Shown here: in pieces, positions 8,123 to 16,793 of the stretch
How positions within the stretch are numbered: position 1 is the stretch's first letter
How the letters are laid out: every line of letters begins with the position of its first letter
Assembly: GCA_034189195.1 (NCBI GenBank)
Contig: JAXHVI010000140.1
Span: 1-64,000 of the forward strand
Reading direction: 5' to 3'
DNA from: Desulfosudis sp034189195
GTDB taxonomy: Bacteria > Desulfobacterota > Desulfobacteria > Desulfobacterales > Desulfosudaceae
Length of the DNA stretch: 64,000 bases
Position numbers and translations under genes: made by a program
Notes under the pieces: model-generated
Database searches by the model: none
Seen by the model: the letters and a program-made list of their open reading frames with translations, nothing else
Told to the model about the DNA's origin: nothing

Positions 8123-9355
8123 ATGGATTCTGCACTCATTCCCCAAGGGGTCGATCGTTGTCCGCTGCCGAAGTTCCTCATCGGCGTCGCGGTGGTGGGC
8201 GCGGTGCTGGTATGGGGCGTTTACGCCATGCTGCTGTGCTGGCTCAAGGGCCTCAACCAGACCAACATGAACGATTACTACGGATTCGCCCTGTGGATCT
8301 GGGCCGACCTGGCGGTGATCGCCCTGGGCGGCGGCGCCTTTTTCACCGGTTTTCTGCGTTATATCGTGGGAAAGGATGAGCTGAAAAACATCATCAACTT
8401 CGCCGTTGTCATCGGGTTTATCTGCTACAGCTCGGCCCTGCTGATTCTGGCCATCGATATCGGCCAGCCCCTGCGGGGATGGTTCATCTTCTGGCACGCC
8501 AACGTGCACTCCATGCTCACCGAGGTGGCCTTCTGCCTGTCGTGCTACTTTGCCGTGCTGACCATCGAGTTTATTCCCCTGATCCTGGAGAACCGGCAGC
8601 TGGCCAAGGTGCGCTTCTTTCATCACCTGGGCCACAACATGCACGAGATCATGGCCGTGTTTGCCGCCACCGGCGCTTTTCTCTCCTTCTTTCACCAGGG
8701 CTCCCTGGGCGGCGTGGCCGGTGTTCTGTTCGGCCGGCCCTTCGGCTTCCGGGAGCATGTGCTGGTATGGCCCACCACCTTCTTTCTGTTCACCTGGTCG
8801 GCGGCGGCCTGCGGCCCCTGCTTCACCATCCTGGTCACCAAGATCACCGAGGCCGTCACCAGGAAAAAACTGGTGGGGGACGCGGCCATTCACACCCTGG
8901 CCAAGATATCCGGATGGATGATCACCACCTACGTGATCGCCAAGATCATCGACACCGTCTACTGGGCCGCGGTCACCGCGCCCGAGCACGCCGGCCAGGC
9001 CCTGGGCGCCTTTTACGCCAACTGGTTCTACGGCTACTGGATGCTGATCGCCGAGGTGATCGTGGGCGGCCTGATTCCCGGCCTGATGCTGCTGTCCCCC
9101 AGGGTGCGAAGCAACGGCAAGTTGCTGGTTGCCGCCGCGGTGCTGGCCTGCGTGGGCGTTTCCATCAACCGGTGGGTCATGGTGCTTCAGGTCATGGCGG
9201 TTCCGGTAATGCCCTTTGACCAGTGGGTGCTCTACTTTCCCAGCTGGCAGGAGATCGCCACCACCATTCTGCCGGTGGCCTACGGCATTCTGCTGATCTC
9301 CCTTGCCTATCGTTACCTGCCGGTGTTTCCGCAGGAAAAGGAGTTAAACAGCTAA
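8123..9355 (+). CDS. qrcD: QrcD, NrfD/PsrC-like integral membrane quinone-binding subunit
   Basis: The 410-residue protein is largely hydrophobic with about ten predicted membrane helices, in agreement with the NrfD/PsrC family. It supplies the menaquinone site of Qrc. Conserved-looking features include FWHANVHSM, FFHHLGHNMHE, SFFHQGSLGG and NRWVMVLQVMA. The start ATG at 8123 follows GGGAG about 10 bases upstream. The gene closes the known qrcABCD set, but a further small ORF with a good ribosome binding site follows 33 bases later, before the terminator, so the transcript carries five reading frames. Confidence 0.93.
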   Translation: MDSALIPQGVDRCPLPKFLIGVAVVGAVLVWGVYAMLLCWLKGLNQTNMNDYYGFALWIWADLAVIALGGGAFFTGFLRYIVGKDELKNIINFAVVIGFICYSSALLILAIDIGQPLRGWFIFWHANVHSMLTEVAFCLSCYFAVLTIEFIPLILENRQLAKVRFFHHLGHNMHEIMAVFAATGAFLSFFHQGSLGGVAGVLFGRPFGFREHVLVWPTTFFLFTWSAAACGPCFTILVTKITEAVTRKKLVGDAAIHTLAKISGWMITTYVIAKIIDTVYWAAVTAPEHAGQALGAFYANWFYGYWMLIAEVIVGGLIPGLMLLSPRVRSNGKLLVAAAVLACVGVSINRWVMVLQVMAVPVMPFDQWVLYFPSWQEIATTILPVAYGILLISLAYRYLPVFPQEKELNS

Positions 9356-9388
9356 TTTCCGCCGCCATGCGGCCTCAGGGAGGTACAT

Positions 9389-9556
9389 ATGTTTCCGTTT
9401 GTTTTTGAATGGCATTGGGACACGGCGCACCTGGTGTTTCACGGTGGCCTGTGGTATGCGCTCTCCATTTTGGGCGCGGGCATGACCTATTGCATTTTAA
9501 AGGCCGCCTACGACACGCTGCGCGGTGACGATAACGGCCACGACAGCCACCACTAG
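9389..9556 (+). CDS. 55-residue membrane peptide at the end of the qrc operon
   Basis: A short reading frame runs from ATG 9389 to TAG 9554-9556. It has a strong Shine-Dalgarno sequence (GGGAGG, 9378-9383) at good spacing. The peptide begins MFPFVFEWHWDTAH, has one hydrophobic span at about residues 20-40 (GLWYALSILGAGMTYCIL) and ends in a His/Asp-rich tail (GDDNGHDSHH). It lies between qrcD and the operon terminator, so it should be co-transcribed. I do not recognise a family. Small single-helix proteins are common accessory or assembly subunits of respiratory membrane complexes, and this is a plausible role, by context only. Confidence 0.65.
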   Translation: MFPFVFEWHWDTAHLVFHGGLWYALSILGAGMTYCILKAAYDTLRGDDNGHDSHH

Positions 9557-9572
9557 CATTGACCGGCACATC

Positions 9573-9622
9573 AAAAAGCGCCTGTCCCGGCATACCGGGA
9601 AGCAGGCGCTTTTTATTTTTTT
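9573..9622 (+). terminator. Rho-independent terminator of the qrc operon
   Basis: AAAAAGCGCCTG (9573-9584) pairs perfectly with CAGGCGCTTTTT (9603-9614), with an internal CCCGG/CCGGG extension, followed by ATTTTTTT. This is a textbook intrinsic terminator 16 bases after the small ORF and is nearly symmetric, so it may work in both directions. Confidence 0.9.
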
Positions 9623-9641
9623 CCGTCATTATCGAGTTTTC

Positions 9642-9731
9642 CGTCATTGCGAGCGAAGCGAAGCAATCTTTAGCGCTTTGATAAAGGCTTTAGGCAGAAG
9701 ATTGCTTCGTCGCCCCGCTCCTTGCAATGAC
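9642..9731. repeat. REP/MITE-like inverted repeat (GTCATTGCGAGCGAAGCGAA type)
   Basis: The left arm 9643-9669 (GTCATTGCGAGCGAAGCGAA...GCAATCT) is the near reverse complement of the right arm 9699-9731 (AGATTGCTTCG...CTTGCAATGAC). The same left-arm motif starts in degenerate form at 9624. This hairpin-type intergenic repeat is widespread in deltaproteobacterial genomes and is not coding. It lies between the qrc terminator and murA. Confidence 0.8.
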
Positions 9732-9811
9732 CTGTGTGCCAAGAACACAAAACCCGCCGCTTGCTTTGTTTTGCAAGTGGACCCGGCACCCGCCGGGGAA
9801 AGAGACCTTTC

Positions 9812-11065
9812 ATGGACCGGATCATCGTCGAAGGGGGCCGGCGCCTTACCGGCACCGTTGCAATCAGCGGCGCCAAGAACGCGGCCCTGCCCATCCTGGC
9901 ATCTTCCCTGCTCACCAACGGGACATGCACCTATACCAATGTGCCGAATCTGCGGGACATTCAAAGCATCAAGGAGCTGCTGACCCACCTGGGCGCCAAA
10001 ATAGAGTGCCAGGGGACCACGGTCCAGGTCGATGCCAGTGGCGTCAACAACCACGAGGCCCCTTATGAACTGGTGCGAAAGATGCGGGCCTCCATCCTGG
10101 TGCTCTGCCCCCTGGTGGCCCGGCTGGGCCGGGCACGGGTGTCGCTTCCCGGCGGGTGCGCCATCGGCGAGCGGCCCATTGATTTTCATTTGAAAGGCCT
10201 TCAGGCCATGGGCGCCGACATTGCGCTTGAACACGGCTATGTCAATGCCTCGGCCCCCAAACTGACCGGCGGATCGATCTATTTTGACGTGCCCTCGGTC
10301 ACGGGAACGGAAAACCTGCTCATGGCCGCGGCCCTGGCCGACGGCACCACCCGCATCGGCAACGCGGCCTGCGAGCCGGAAGTAACGGCCCTGGTCGATG
10401 TCTTAAATCAAATGGGCGCGAACATCACCGGCGCCGGCACACCGGAAATCACCATTCAGGGGGTCTCATCCCTGAACCCGGTGTCGGTCTCCATTATTCC
10501 CGACCGCATTGAAACCGGCACCTTCATGGTGGCCGCGGCCCTGACAAGGGGCGACATCACCATCACCAACGCCGCGCCCTCCCACCTGAAGGGCCAGCTC
10601 GACAAGCTGGCCCAGACCGGGGCCCGCATCGAAGTCAACGGCAATATCATTCGCGTGGTCGGCGGAGACACCATCAAAAGCGTGGACGTGAAAACCCTGC
10701 CCTACCCCGGTTTCCCCACGGACATGCAGGCCCAGTTCATGGTGCTGATGGCCGTGGCCGGCGGGCTTTCCATAATTACGGAAACTATTTTTGAAAACCG
10801 GTTCATCCATGTCAGCGAACTCAAGCGCATGGGCGCGGACATCACCATATCCGGAAATACCGCCATGGTGGCCGGTGTGCCCAGACTCTCCGGTGCCCCG
10901 GTGATGGCCTCGGACCTGCGGGCCAGCGCCTCCCTGGTGCTGGCCGGCCTGGTGGCCGACGGCGCCACCGAAATCAGCCGCGTCTATCACCTGGACCGGG
11001 GATATGAAAACCTGGAGGAAAAGTTTGAACGCCTGGGCGCCGCCATTCGGCGCGTGGCGCCGTGA
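9812..11065 (+). CDS. murA: UDP-N-acetylglucosamine 1-carboxyvinyltransferase
   Basis: MurA transfers enolpyruvate from PEP to UDP-GlcNAc, the first committed step of peptidoglycan synthesis, in the cytoplasm. The 417-residue product has full family length. The start MDRIIVEGGRRLTGTVAISGAKNAALP includes the K22-N23 pair that binds substrate. The catalytic cysteine is C116 in LPGGCAIG, so this is the fosfomycin-sensitive Cys type. DRIETGTFMVAAA and the C-terminal RASASLVLAGL are also family marks. I chose ATG 9812 because upstream in-frame sequence translates the intergenic repeat and has no similarity to MurA. The gene stands alone, with remnants downstream on the other strand. Confidence 0.96.
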   Translation: MDRIIVEGGRRLTGTVAISGAKNAALPILASSLLTNGTCTYTNVPNLRDIQSIKELLTHLGAKIECQGTTVQVDASGVNNHEAPYELVRKMRASILVLCPLVARLGRARVSLPGGCAIGERPIDFHLKGLQAMGADIALEHGYVNASAPKLTGGSIYFDVPSVTGTENLLMAAALADGTTRIGNAACEPEVTALVDVLNQMGANITGAGTPEITIQGVSSLNPVSVSIIPDRIETGTFMVAAALTRGDITITNAAPSHLKGQLDKLAQTGARIEVNGNIIRVVGGDTIKSVDVKTLPYPGFPTDMQAQFMVLMAVAGGLSIITETIFENRFIHVSELKRMGADITISGNTAMVAGVPRLSGAPVMASDLRASASLVLAGLVADGATEISRVYHLDRGYENLEEKFERLGAAIRRVAP

Positions 11066-11142
11066 TAAAGGGATCCGCCCGGCTGATTTTGTTTCCGCAT
11101 CCACCGATGGTAGGCCCCGAGCCTGAACACCGCTCCGCTGAA

Positions 11143-11412
11143 TCATTTGGCCAGTGCTTTTCTTGCCTGAATCTGGGCGGCTGTTTTTTTCGCAATAAAC
11201 GAAAAAACCGGAACCAGTCGCAGCGTGAACAGATAGAAGGCGCCGTCTTTTTCAATGCCTTGGTTCACGGTTTTCAGCCGGCCGCCGAACTTGTTTTGCA
11301 CATAATCCTTCAGCAAAAACCGGGCCGCCAGAAACGCCAGGGTCGCGCCGATGGAACTGGCAAAAGGGACCAGAACCAGCCCGATCATGATTTTGGAAGT
11401 CCTGGATTCCAT
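11143..11412 (-). pseudogene. TVP38/TMEM64 (VTT/DedA-like) membrane protein fragment
   Basis: The 89-residue reading frame carries the central family motif (SIGATLAFLAARFLLKDYVQ ... GIEKDGAFYLFTLRLVPVF) and then jumps to FIAKKTAAQIQARK, which resembles the C-terminal tail of the family. The usual 60-80 residues between 'LRLVPVFPF' and the tail, and the N-terminal helices, are missing. It still has an ATG with GGGAGA upstream, so a short peptide could be made, but it is a deletion remnant of a protein normally about 200-230 residues long. Confidence 0.7.
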
Positions 11413-11623
11413 CTATTCTCCCTTCGGTATATCGCCTTCAGGATTTAACCCGAATATTCATGAAATTTTTCGATGCGCACTTGAATTCCTGGCCCCGATT
11501 TTCTCAAACCGGGAAAAGTCGGCTTTTCAGAGGAAATATCGTTTCCAGTGACGCCATCAGGCGTCTTGAAAATGCCCTTACGGGCACACTACAAACGGAT
11601 CAACCCGGCATGACGGGACCGCA

Positions 11624-11777
11624 GTCACAGCCTCAATAACTGCGCCGCGTTATTATAAAAAATGCGCCGGGCCAGACTGGCGTCGGACCGGCCGGCGGCC
11701 TTGACGATTTTAATCATGGACGCCGGGTTGCCGAAAGGCCAGTCCGACGCGAACAGCAAGGGCTCCGGTCCGAAGGT
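11624..11777 (-). pseudogene. C-terminal remnant of an amidohydrolase
   Basis: On the minus strand the sequence reads FGPEPLLFASDWPFGNPASM ... IVKAAGRSDASL and ends IFYNNAAQLLRL before a TGA at 11626-11624. The 'FASDWPFGNP' and 'I-NNAAQLL-L' patterns are the C-terminus of amidohydrolase-2 TIM-barrel enzymes. Only about 50 codons remain; upstream of 11777 the similarity stops at the promoter of the next gene. The rest of the gap 11413-11623 shows nothing I can assign. Confidence 0.65.
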
Positions 11778-11782
11778 TCAAA

Positions 11783-11811
11783 TTGACACGCACTGCAGGC
11801 CTTGCTATAGC
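11783..11811 (+). promoter_or_regulatory. Predicted sigma-70 promoter of the SDR/ECH-MBL unit
   Basis: TTGACA (11783-11788), a 17-base spacer and TATAGC (11806-11811), 57 bases upstream of the ATG at 11868. The promoter abuts the amidohydrolase remnant, so it is the likely start of transcription for the next genes. Confidence 0.6.
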
Positions 11812-11867
11812 TGAAGCTTCCTGGCGAAGTGTGTTTTGCCTCACCCCTCTTGCAAGGGAGAAACGAT

Positions 11868-12974
11868 ATGGCTTCCGTTCTGATTACCGGCGCTTCAACG
11901 GGCATCGGCCGCCAGTGCGCCCTTGACCTGGCCCGCGCCGGCTGGCAGGTGTTTGCCGGCATACGAAACCCGGAAGACGGTGAGGCCCTGGTGTCTGCCG
12001 GCATCGGCCATATCATTCCGGTAATCATTGACGTCACCGACACGGACACCATCGGGCGGGCGGTAAAGAAAATTGAAACCGACCTGGCCGGCAAGGGTCT
12101 GGACGCCCTGGTGAACAACGCGGGCATCACCGTTCAGGGTCCCCTTGAATTTGTCCCCCTGGCCATGTTTGAAACACAGATGCAGGTCAATGTGACCGGC
12201 CAGCTTGCCGTGACCCAGGCCTTTCCGCCCCTGATTCGAAAGGATACCAGAGAGGGGGTCATGGTTCTGGCCATGGACAATGGGCCGGAAAACGCCTTTA
12301 ACAGCGAGATCATCGCCCAGTTCAACGCGGCTTTAGACGACATTGAGGCCGACGACACTATTCGCGGGGTGGTGGTGACCGGGGCCGGGGGCCAGTTTTT
12401 TCCCTCCGGCATGGACCTTTCCCACGTGATGGGGCTGGAGGCGGGCGCCATCAAGGAATTTTTCAAAGAGCTGTTCACCTTTTTCCACCGTGCCTTTGTG
12501 TTTCCCAAATCCATGGTGGCGGCGATCAACGGTCATGTGGTGGCCAGCGCCCTTGCCTTTTCCATGTGTCTGGATTACCGGGTGATGCAGAACAAAGGCG
12601 CGGTATGCACCTTTCCGGAGATCGATGTTTCCATCATTCCGCCCTCCGGGTGCCTGGCCATGGTGAAATACGTGATCGGCGAGCGCATGACCGACCTGGC
12701 CTTTCTGTCCGGCCGCAAGTTTGACGGGCCGGCGGCCCTGGCCGTGGGCATGGTGGACGAACTGGCCGAAGGCAGTGCCGTCATCGACCGCGCCGTTGAG
12801 ATGGCCGCTGAACTGGGCGCCAAAAAGCCCCGCCTGTTTGCCGCGTACAAAAAACGGTTCCGCGGCGAAACCGCGGACTGCATGCTGGCCGAAGACCTGC
12901 GGTATATCGACGAAGAGATGGACGTGACCATGTTCCAGAACTGCGACCTCTCCTGCCTGCGGTCGTTGTCCTGA
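11868..12974 (+). CDS. Chimeric protein: truncated short-chain dehydrogenase fused to enoyl-CoA hydratase
   Basis: The 368-residue product joins two unrelated parts. Residues 1 to about 124 are the N-terminal half of an SDR: TGASTGIG nucleotide loop near residue 6, NNAG at about 84, and the NVTGQLAVTQAF helix. The chain then leaves the SDR fold before the catalytic Ser and Tyr-x-x-x-Lys. From about 127 it becomes an essentially complete enoyl-CoA hydratase/isomerase (GVMVLAMDNGPENAF, oxyanion-hole region GAGGQFFPSGMDL, FPEIDVSIIPPSGC, LSGRKFDGPAALAVGMVDEL). The SDR half cannot be catalytic; the hydratase half might be. The frame is open across the junction near 12240. Start ATG 11868 has AAGGGAG upstream. 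The metallo-hydrolase gene follows 15 bases later. It is best explained as a deletion fusion of two neighbouring genes, perhaps from lipid or aromatic acyl-CoA metabolism. Confidence 0.85.
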   Translation: MASVLITGASTGIGRQCALDLARAGWQVFAGIRNPEDGEALVSAGIGHIIPVIIDVTDTDTIGRAVKKIETDLAGKGLDALVNNAGITVQGPLEFVPLAMFETQMQVNVTGQLAVTQAFPPLIRKDTREGVMVLAMDNGPENAFNSEIIAQFNAALDDIEADDTIRGVVVTGAGGQFFPSGMDLSHVMGLEAGAIKEFFKELFTFFHRAFVFPKSMVAAINGHVVASALAFSMCLDYRVMQNKGAVCTFPEIDVSIIPPSGCLAMVKYVIGERMTDLAFLSGRKFDGPAALAVGMVDELAEGSAVIDRAVEMAAELGAKKPRLFAAYKKRFRGETADCMLAEDLRYIDEEMDVTMFQNCDLSCLRSLS

Positions 12975-12989
12975 TATGGAGAAAAACCC

Positions 12990-13961
12990 ATGATCGAAGA
13001 AATTTTCCCCGACCTGTTCCGGATCAAGATTCCCCTGCCCGACACCCCGCTCAAGTACCTGAACGCCTATGTCATCCGGGCAGAGCCCCGCAGCCTGATC
13101 GTGGACACCGGCTTGAACCATGACGTCTGCTTTGAGGCCATGCGGGCCGGGCTGGCTGAAATCGGCCTGGATATGAGCAAGGCCGACCTGTTTATCACCC
13201 ACATGCACGCCGACCATTTCGGCCTGGTCACCCGCATGGCAACCGACAGCACGCAGGTGTTTTTCAATCGCCTGGACGCGGAGATCATTGAAAACTGGCA
13301 GGGCTTTGAGCCCATGATCCAATACGCCGTAAAAAGCGGGCTTCCTGAAGGCGCCCTGCGAAAGGCGTTGGACAAACACCCGGCCCGCAAGTTCGGCACC
13401 GACTGGCGGCCCCCGCTTCAGATTTTAAGCGACGGCCACCAGATCCCTATCGGCCGGTACCGGTTCACCTGCGTTCACACGCCGGGCCACACCCAGGGCC
13501 ATATGTGCCTGTATGAGCCGGCCCACAAAATCCTGATCGCCGGGGACCATCTTTTAATCGACATCACCCCCAACATTCAATGCTGGTCCGAGAACGACGA
13601 CCCCCTGAACAGCTACATGGCCAGCCTGGACAAGGTCCGGGCCATGGACGTGGCCCATGTGCTGCCCGGCCACCGCCGCCTGTTTGACGATTGCCGCCGG
13701 CGCGTTGATGAGCTCAAAACCCACCACGAACACCGGCTGGAAGAGGTGATGGAAATTCTTGTTGCGCGGCCGGGCCTGTCCGCCTTTGAAACCGCCTCTT
13801 TCATGACCTGGGATATTGCGGCTGAAAACTGGGACGCCTTTCCCCCGGCCCAGAAATGGTTTGCCACGGGCGAGGCCATCTCCCACCTGCGCCACCTTGA
13901 GAACAAGGGCCGGATTTTCCGCAAGACCGAAGACCCGGTGATCACCTATGCGGTAAAATGA
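12990..13961 (+). CDS. Metallo-beta-lactamase-fold hydrolase
   Basis: This 323-residue protein has the binuclear zinc signature THMHADHFGL (residues about 70-79), the later TPGHTQGHMCLY histidine motif, the AGDHLL aspartate and LPGHRR. The C-terminal 90 residues form a helical extension (RVDELKTHHEHRL ... ISHLRHLENKGRI) like that of LACTB2/GloB-like hydrolases, resembling a small winged-helix. Substrate is unknown; near an acyl-CoA ligase and a hydratase a thioesterase-type role is plausible but unproven. It is 15 bases after the SDR/ECH gene and preceded by GGAG, hence in the same operon. Confidence 0.88.
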   Translation: MIEEIFPDLFRIKIPLPDTPLKYLNAYVIRAEPRSLIVDTGLNHDVCFEAMRAGLAEIGLDMSKADLFITHMHADHFGLVTRMATDSTQVFFNRLDAEIIENWQGFEPMIQYAVKSGLPEGALRKALDKHPARKFGTDWRPPLQILSDGHQIPIGRYRFTCVHTPGHTQGHMCLYEPAHKILIAGDHLLIDITPNIQCWSENDDPLNSYMASLDKVRAMDVAHVLPGHRRLFDDCRRRVDELKTHHEHRLEEVMEILVARPGLSAFETASFMTWDIAAENWDAFPPAQKWFATGEAISHLRHLENKGRIFRKTEDPVITYAVK

Positions 13962-14265
13962 CAATCTCCAAGACCCCTGCCCGACGGGGTCCGACGTCTG
14001 TTCATTTGGCACCGGCCATGCCCTGCCCCATGCCCCGGGCTGAGAAAACTTGCCAAATCCCGGCAAACAGGCTACCATTTTGAGTATAGATAAAAACTGC
14101 TCCCGCTCGTGATATGTATCCGGGCCGGTTTGGCAAGATAACCTTTCCCGGATGATCCGTGTTTTTATCTTCAACCGTCTGTCCCGCCCCCGACATGGGC
14201 TGGCGGTTCAACTCACGAACGGTCGCACCTTCAAACCCTGAATTTTCAACAGAAAGGAAATTTTT
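13962..14265 (+). other. 304-base gap before the acyl-CoA ligase gene
   Basis: No gene is visible on either strand. The last bases provide the ribosome binding site AAAGGAAA (14253-14260) for the following ATG at 14266. A TATAGAT around 14086 could be a -10 box but I find no matching -35 at proper spacing. Confidence 0.4.
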
Positions 14266-15933
14266 ATGGACATCATCAAAGGATTTCCCGCCACCAGCCA
14301 GGACACCTACCAGCTCAACGTGACCACCATCATCCAGCATGCCGCCAGAAGTTTCGGTCAACAGGAGATCGTCAGCCGCCGGCTGGACGGCAGCATGTTC
14401 AAATACACCTATTCCCAGGCCCATGAACGCATGAAACGCCTGGCCAACGGCCTGCGGTCCATCGGCGTCCAGGTGGGCGACCGGGTGGGCGTTCTGGCCT
14501 GGAACAGCCATGAAAATTATGAGATTTATTTCGGCCTGCCCGGCACCGGCGCGGTCATGCTGCTGCTGAACCTTCGCCTGACGCCCCAGGACCTGGCCTA
14601 TGTAATCGACCACAGCGGCGCGACCTACATTATCGTGGACGAAACCCTGCTGCCCATCGCCCATGCCGTGGCCCCGCTGTGCAAAAACCTCAAGGCATTT
14701 GTGATCATCACCCTGCCCGGCAAAAAACTGGCGGACGTTAAAACCAGCCTGGAAAATATTTATTCCTACGAAGACCTGATCGCCGAGTCCGCCCCGGATT
14801 TTGAATGGCCCCACATGGATGAGACTTCGGCTTACGCGGCCTGCTACACCACCGGCACCACCGGCAAACCCAAGGGGGTCTATTATTCCCACCGGAACGT
14901 GTACCTGCATTCCTGCTCAATCGGCATCAACGCGGAAATCTCCACCACCGACACCTACTGCCAGATCGTGCCCATGTTCCACGCCCTGGGATGGGGCCTC
15001 AGCCAGGCCGCCACCATGGTGGGCGCGCGCCTGGTGTTTCCGGGCATGTATACACTGGACAACCTGGAGGGGCTGTGCAAGATGATCGTGGATGAAAAAG
15101 TAAACGTCAGCGCCGGAGCCCCGGCCATATTCATGCCCCTGCTGGAGTACATCCGCGGCCTGGACAAAAAACCGGACCTTGCCGGCGCCCGCCTGCTGTC
15201 CGGCGCCAGCGAGCCCCCGGTGGCCATGATGAAAGGGTTCTGGGACCTGACCGGCGCGGAAATCATTCACGCCTACGGCGCCACGGAAACCACCCCGCTG
15301 GTGACCGCCAACCGCATCATGCCGTGGCTGGCGGACAAACTGACCGAAGACCAGAAGTGGGAACTGAAAAAAAAGCAGGGCTTCACCGTGGTGGGGCTGG
15401 ACATCAAGGTGGTAAACGCCCTTGACGAAGAGGTTCCCTGCGACGGCAAAACCCCCGGTGAAATCCTCATTCGGGGGCCCTGGATCACCGGCCGGTATCA
15501 CAACGCCCCGGAGACGGAAACCCAATTCACAAAAGACGGCTACTGGCGCAGCGGCGACGTGGGCACCATCGATGAATACGGCTATCTTAAAATCACGGAC
15601 CGCGTCAAGGACGTGATCAAGAGCGGCGGAGAATGGATCAGCTCGGTTGACATGGAAAACGAAATCGTCTCCTTTCCGGCCGTGCTGGAGGCGGCGGTGG
15701 TGGGCATTGCCCATCCCAAGTGGGAGGAGCGGCCCCTGGCCCTGGTGGTGCTGCGCGAGGGCGAAAAAGAACGGGTCACGGCCGACGACATCCGTAACCA
15801 CCTGGCCAAGACCTTTGCCAGGTGGCAGTTGCCGGACGAGGTGCTGTTCGTGGACCAGATTCCCAAGACCAGCGTGGGCAAACTCAACAAAAAAGAGATT
15901 CGCGAGCAATACAAGGAAATGTATCTCAAGTAA
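14266..15933 (+). CDS. Long-chain fatty-acid / acyl-CoA ligase (AMP-forming)
   Basis: The 555-residue product is an ANL-superfamily ligase activating a carboxylic acid to its CoA thioester through an acyl-adenylate. Motifs in order: the P-loop YTTGTTGKPKG (about residue 192), MFHALGWG, the A5 motif HAYGATETTP (about 342), the A7 aspartate in YWRSGDVGTIDEYGYL (about 430), DRVKDVIKSGGEWIS, and the A10 lysine near the C-terminus (PKTSVGKLNKKEIR). The 'DRVKDVIKSGGEWISS' form is typical of medium/long-chain fatty-acyl-CoA ligases. Exonuclease III follows 11 bases later with its RBS overlapping the end, so the two are co-transcribed. It suits a fatty-acid or alkane-degrading sulfate reducer. Confidence 0.92.
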   Translation: MDIIKGFPATSQDTYQLNVTTIIQHAARSFGQQEIVSRRLDGSMFKYTYSQAHERMKRLANGLRSIGVQVGDRVGVLAWNSHENYEIYFGLPGTGAVMLLLNLRLTPQDLAYVIDHSGATYIIVDETLLPIAHAVAPLCKNLKAFVIITLPGKKLADVKTSLENIYSYEDLIAESAPDFEWPHMDETSAYAACYTTGTTGKPKGVYYSHRNVYLHSCSIGINAEISTTDTYCQIVPMFHALGWGLSQAATMVGARLVFPGMYTLDNLEGLCKMIVDEKVNVSAGAPAIFMPLLEYIRGLDKKPDLAGARLLSGASEPPVAMMKGFWDLTGAEIIHAYGATETTPLVTANRIMPWLADKLTEDQKWELKKKQGFTVVGLDIKVVNALDEEVPCDGKTPGEILIRGPWITGRYHNAPETETQFTKDGYWRSGDVGTIDEYGYLKITDRVKDVIKSGGEWISSVDMENEIVSFPAVLEAAVVGIAHPKWEERPLALVVLREGEKERVTADDIRNHLAKTFARWQLPDEVLFVDQIPKTSVGKLNKKEIREQYKEMYLK

Positions 15934-15944
15934 AAGGGGACACA

Positions 15945-16733
15945 TTGGCCAGACGAAAAATCAAACTGGTCTCATGGAACGTCAACGGCCTGCGGGCCGT
16001 TATGGGCAAGGGCTTTCTGGAAACCTTTAAAAACCTGGATGCCGACGTGGTCGGCATCCAGGAGACCAAACTCCAGGCCCCCCAGGTGACCGGCGACATG
16101 GCAAACATCGAGGGCTACACCTCGTACTGGGCCCATGCCACGACAAAAAAAGGCTACAGCGGGGTGGCCGCCTATTCCCGGGTGCCGGTCAAAAGCGCCA
16201 AAACCGGCATGGGCCGGCCGGAATACGACAACGAAGGCCGGATTATCGAACTGGACCTTGGGGATTTTATTTTTTTCAACATCTATTTTCCCAATGGTCA
16301 GATGGGTGAAGACCGGTTGACCTACAAGCTGGACTTTTACCGCGACTTTTTTGCCCATGCCGACGATTACCGCAAGCAGGGCCGAAGCCTGGTGATCTGC
16401 GGGGACTACAACACGGCCCACAACGAGATTGACCTGAAAAACCCCAAGGCCAATGAAAACACATCGGGGTTTATGCGCATCGAGCGGGACTGGCTGGACA
16501 AAATCTCAGCCGACGGATACGTGGATACCTTTCGCCACCTTTACCCGGACACGGTTAAATACTCATGGTGGACCCACCGGTTCAAGGCCCGGGAGCGGAA
16601 CGTGGGCTGGCGCATCGACTATTTTTTTGTAACCGAAGACATCATATCCAGGGGCTGGCTCAAAGACGCCTTTATCGACAACACGGTTTTGGGCTCAGAC
16701 CACTGCCCGGTGGGCCTGGTGCTGGAGATATAG
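15945..16733 (+). CDS. xth: Exodeoxyribonuclease III
   Basis: AP endonuclease/3'-5' exonuclease of base-excision repair. The 262-residue product has the family's landmarks: LVSWNVNGLRA at the start, the metal-binding glutamate in GIQETKLQ, GYSGVAAYSR, CGDYNTAHNEIDL, and the C-terminal GSDHCPVGL. I chose the TTG at 15945 (AAAGGGG 5-10 bases upstream, only 11 bases after the ligase stop), giving LARRKIKLVSWN, the normal N-terminus; in-frame starts further upstream lie inside the ligase gene and have no similarity. Confidence 0.92.
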   Translation: MARRKIKLVSWNVNGLRAVMGKGFLETFKNLDADVVGIQETKLQAPQVTGDMANIEGYTSYWAHATTKKGYSGVAAYSRVPVKSAKTGMGRPEYDNEGRIIELDLGDFIFFNIYFPNGQMGEDRLTYKLDFYRDFFAHADDYRKQGRSLVICGDYNTAHNEIDLKNPKANENTSGFMRIERDWLDKISADGYVDTFRHLYPDTVKYSWWTHRFKARERNVGWRIDYFFVTEDIISRGWLKDAFIDNTVLGSDHCPVGLVLEI

Positions 16734-16793
16734 GCCGGATATTTTCCCCTCCCGGCCGTACTGTTACCGTACAGCCTCTGGGGTATCATCCGG

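Noticed and set aside
9644..10234. Minus-strand frame over the intergenic repeat and murA start
   Set aside because: Made of the hairpin repeat and antisense murA; no independent support.
11829..11867. Upstream GTG start for the SDR/ECH chimera
   Set aside because: The ATG at 11868 has AAGGGAG upstream and begins the SDR pattern; the 13 extra codons cover promoter-proximal sequence.
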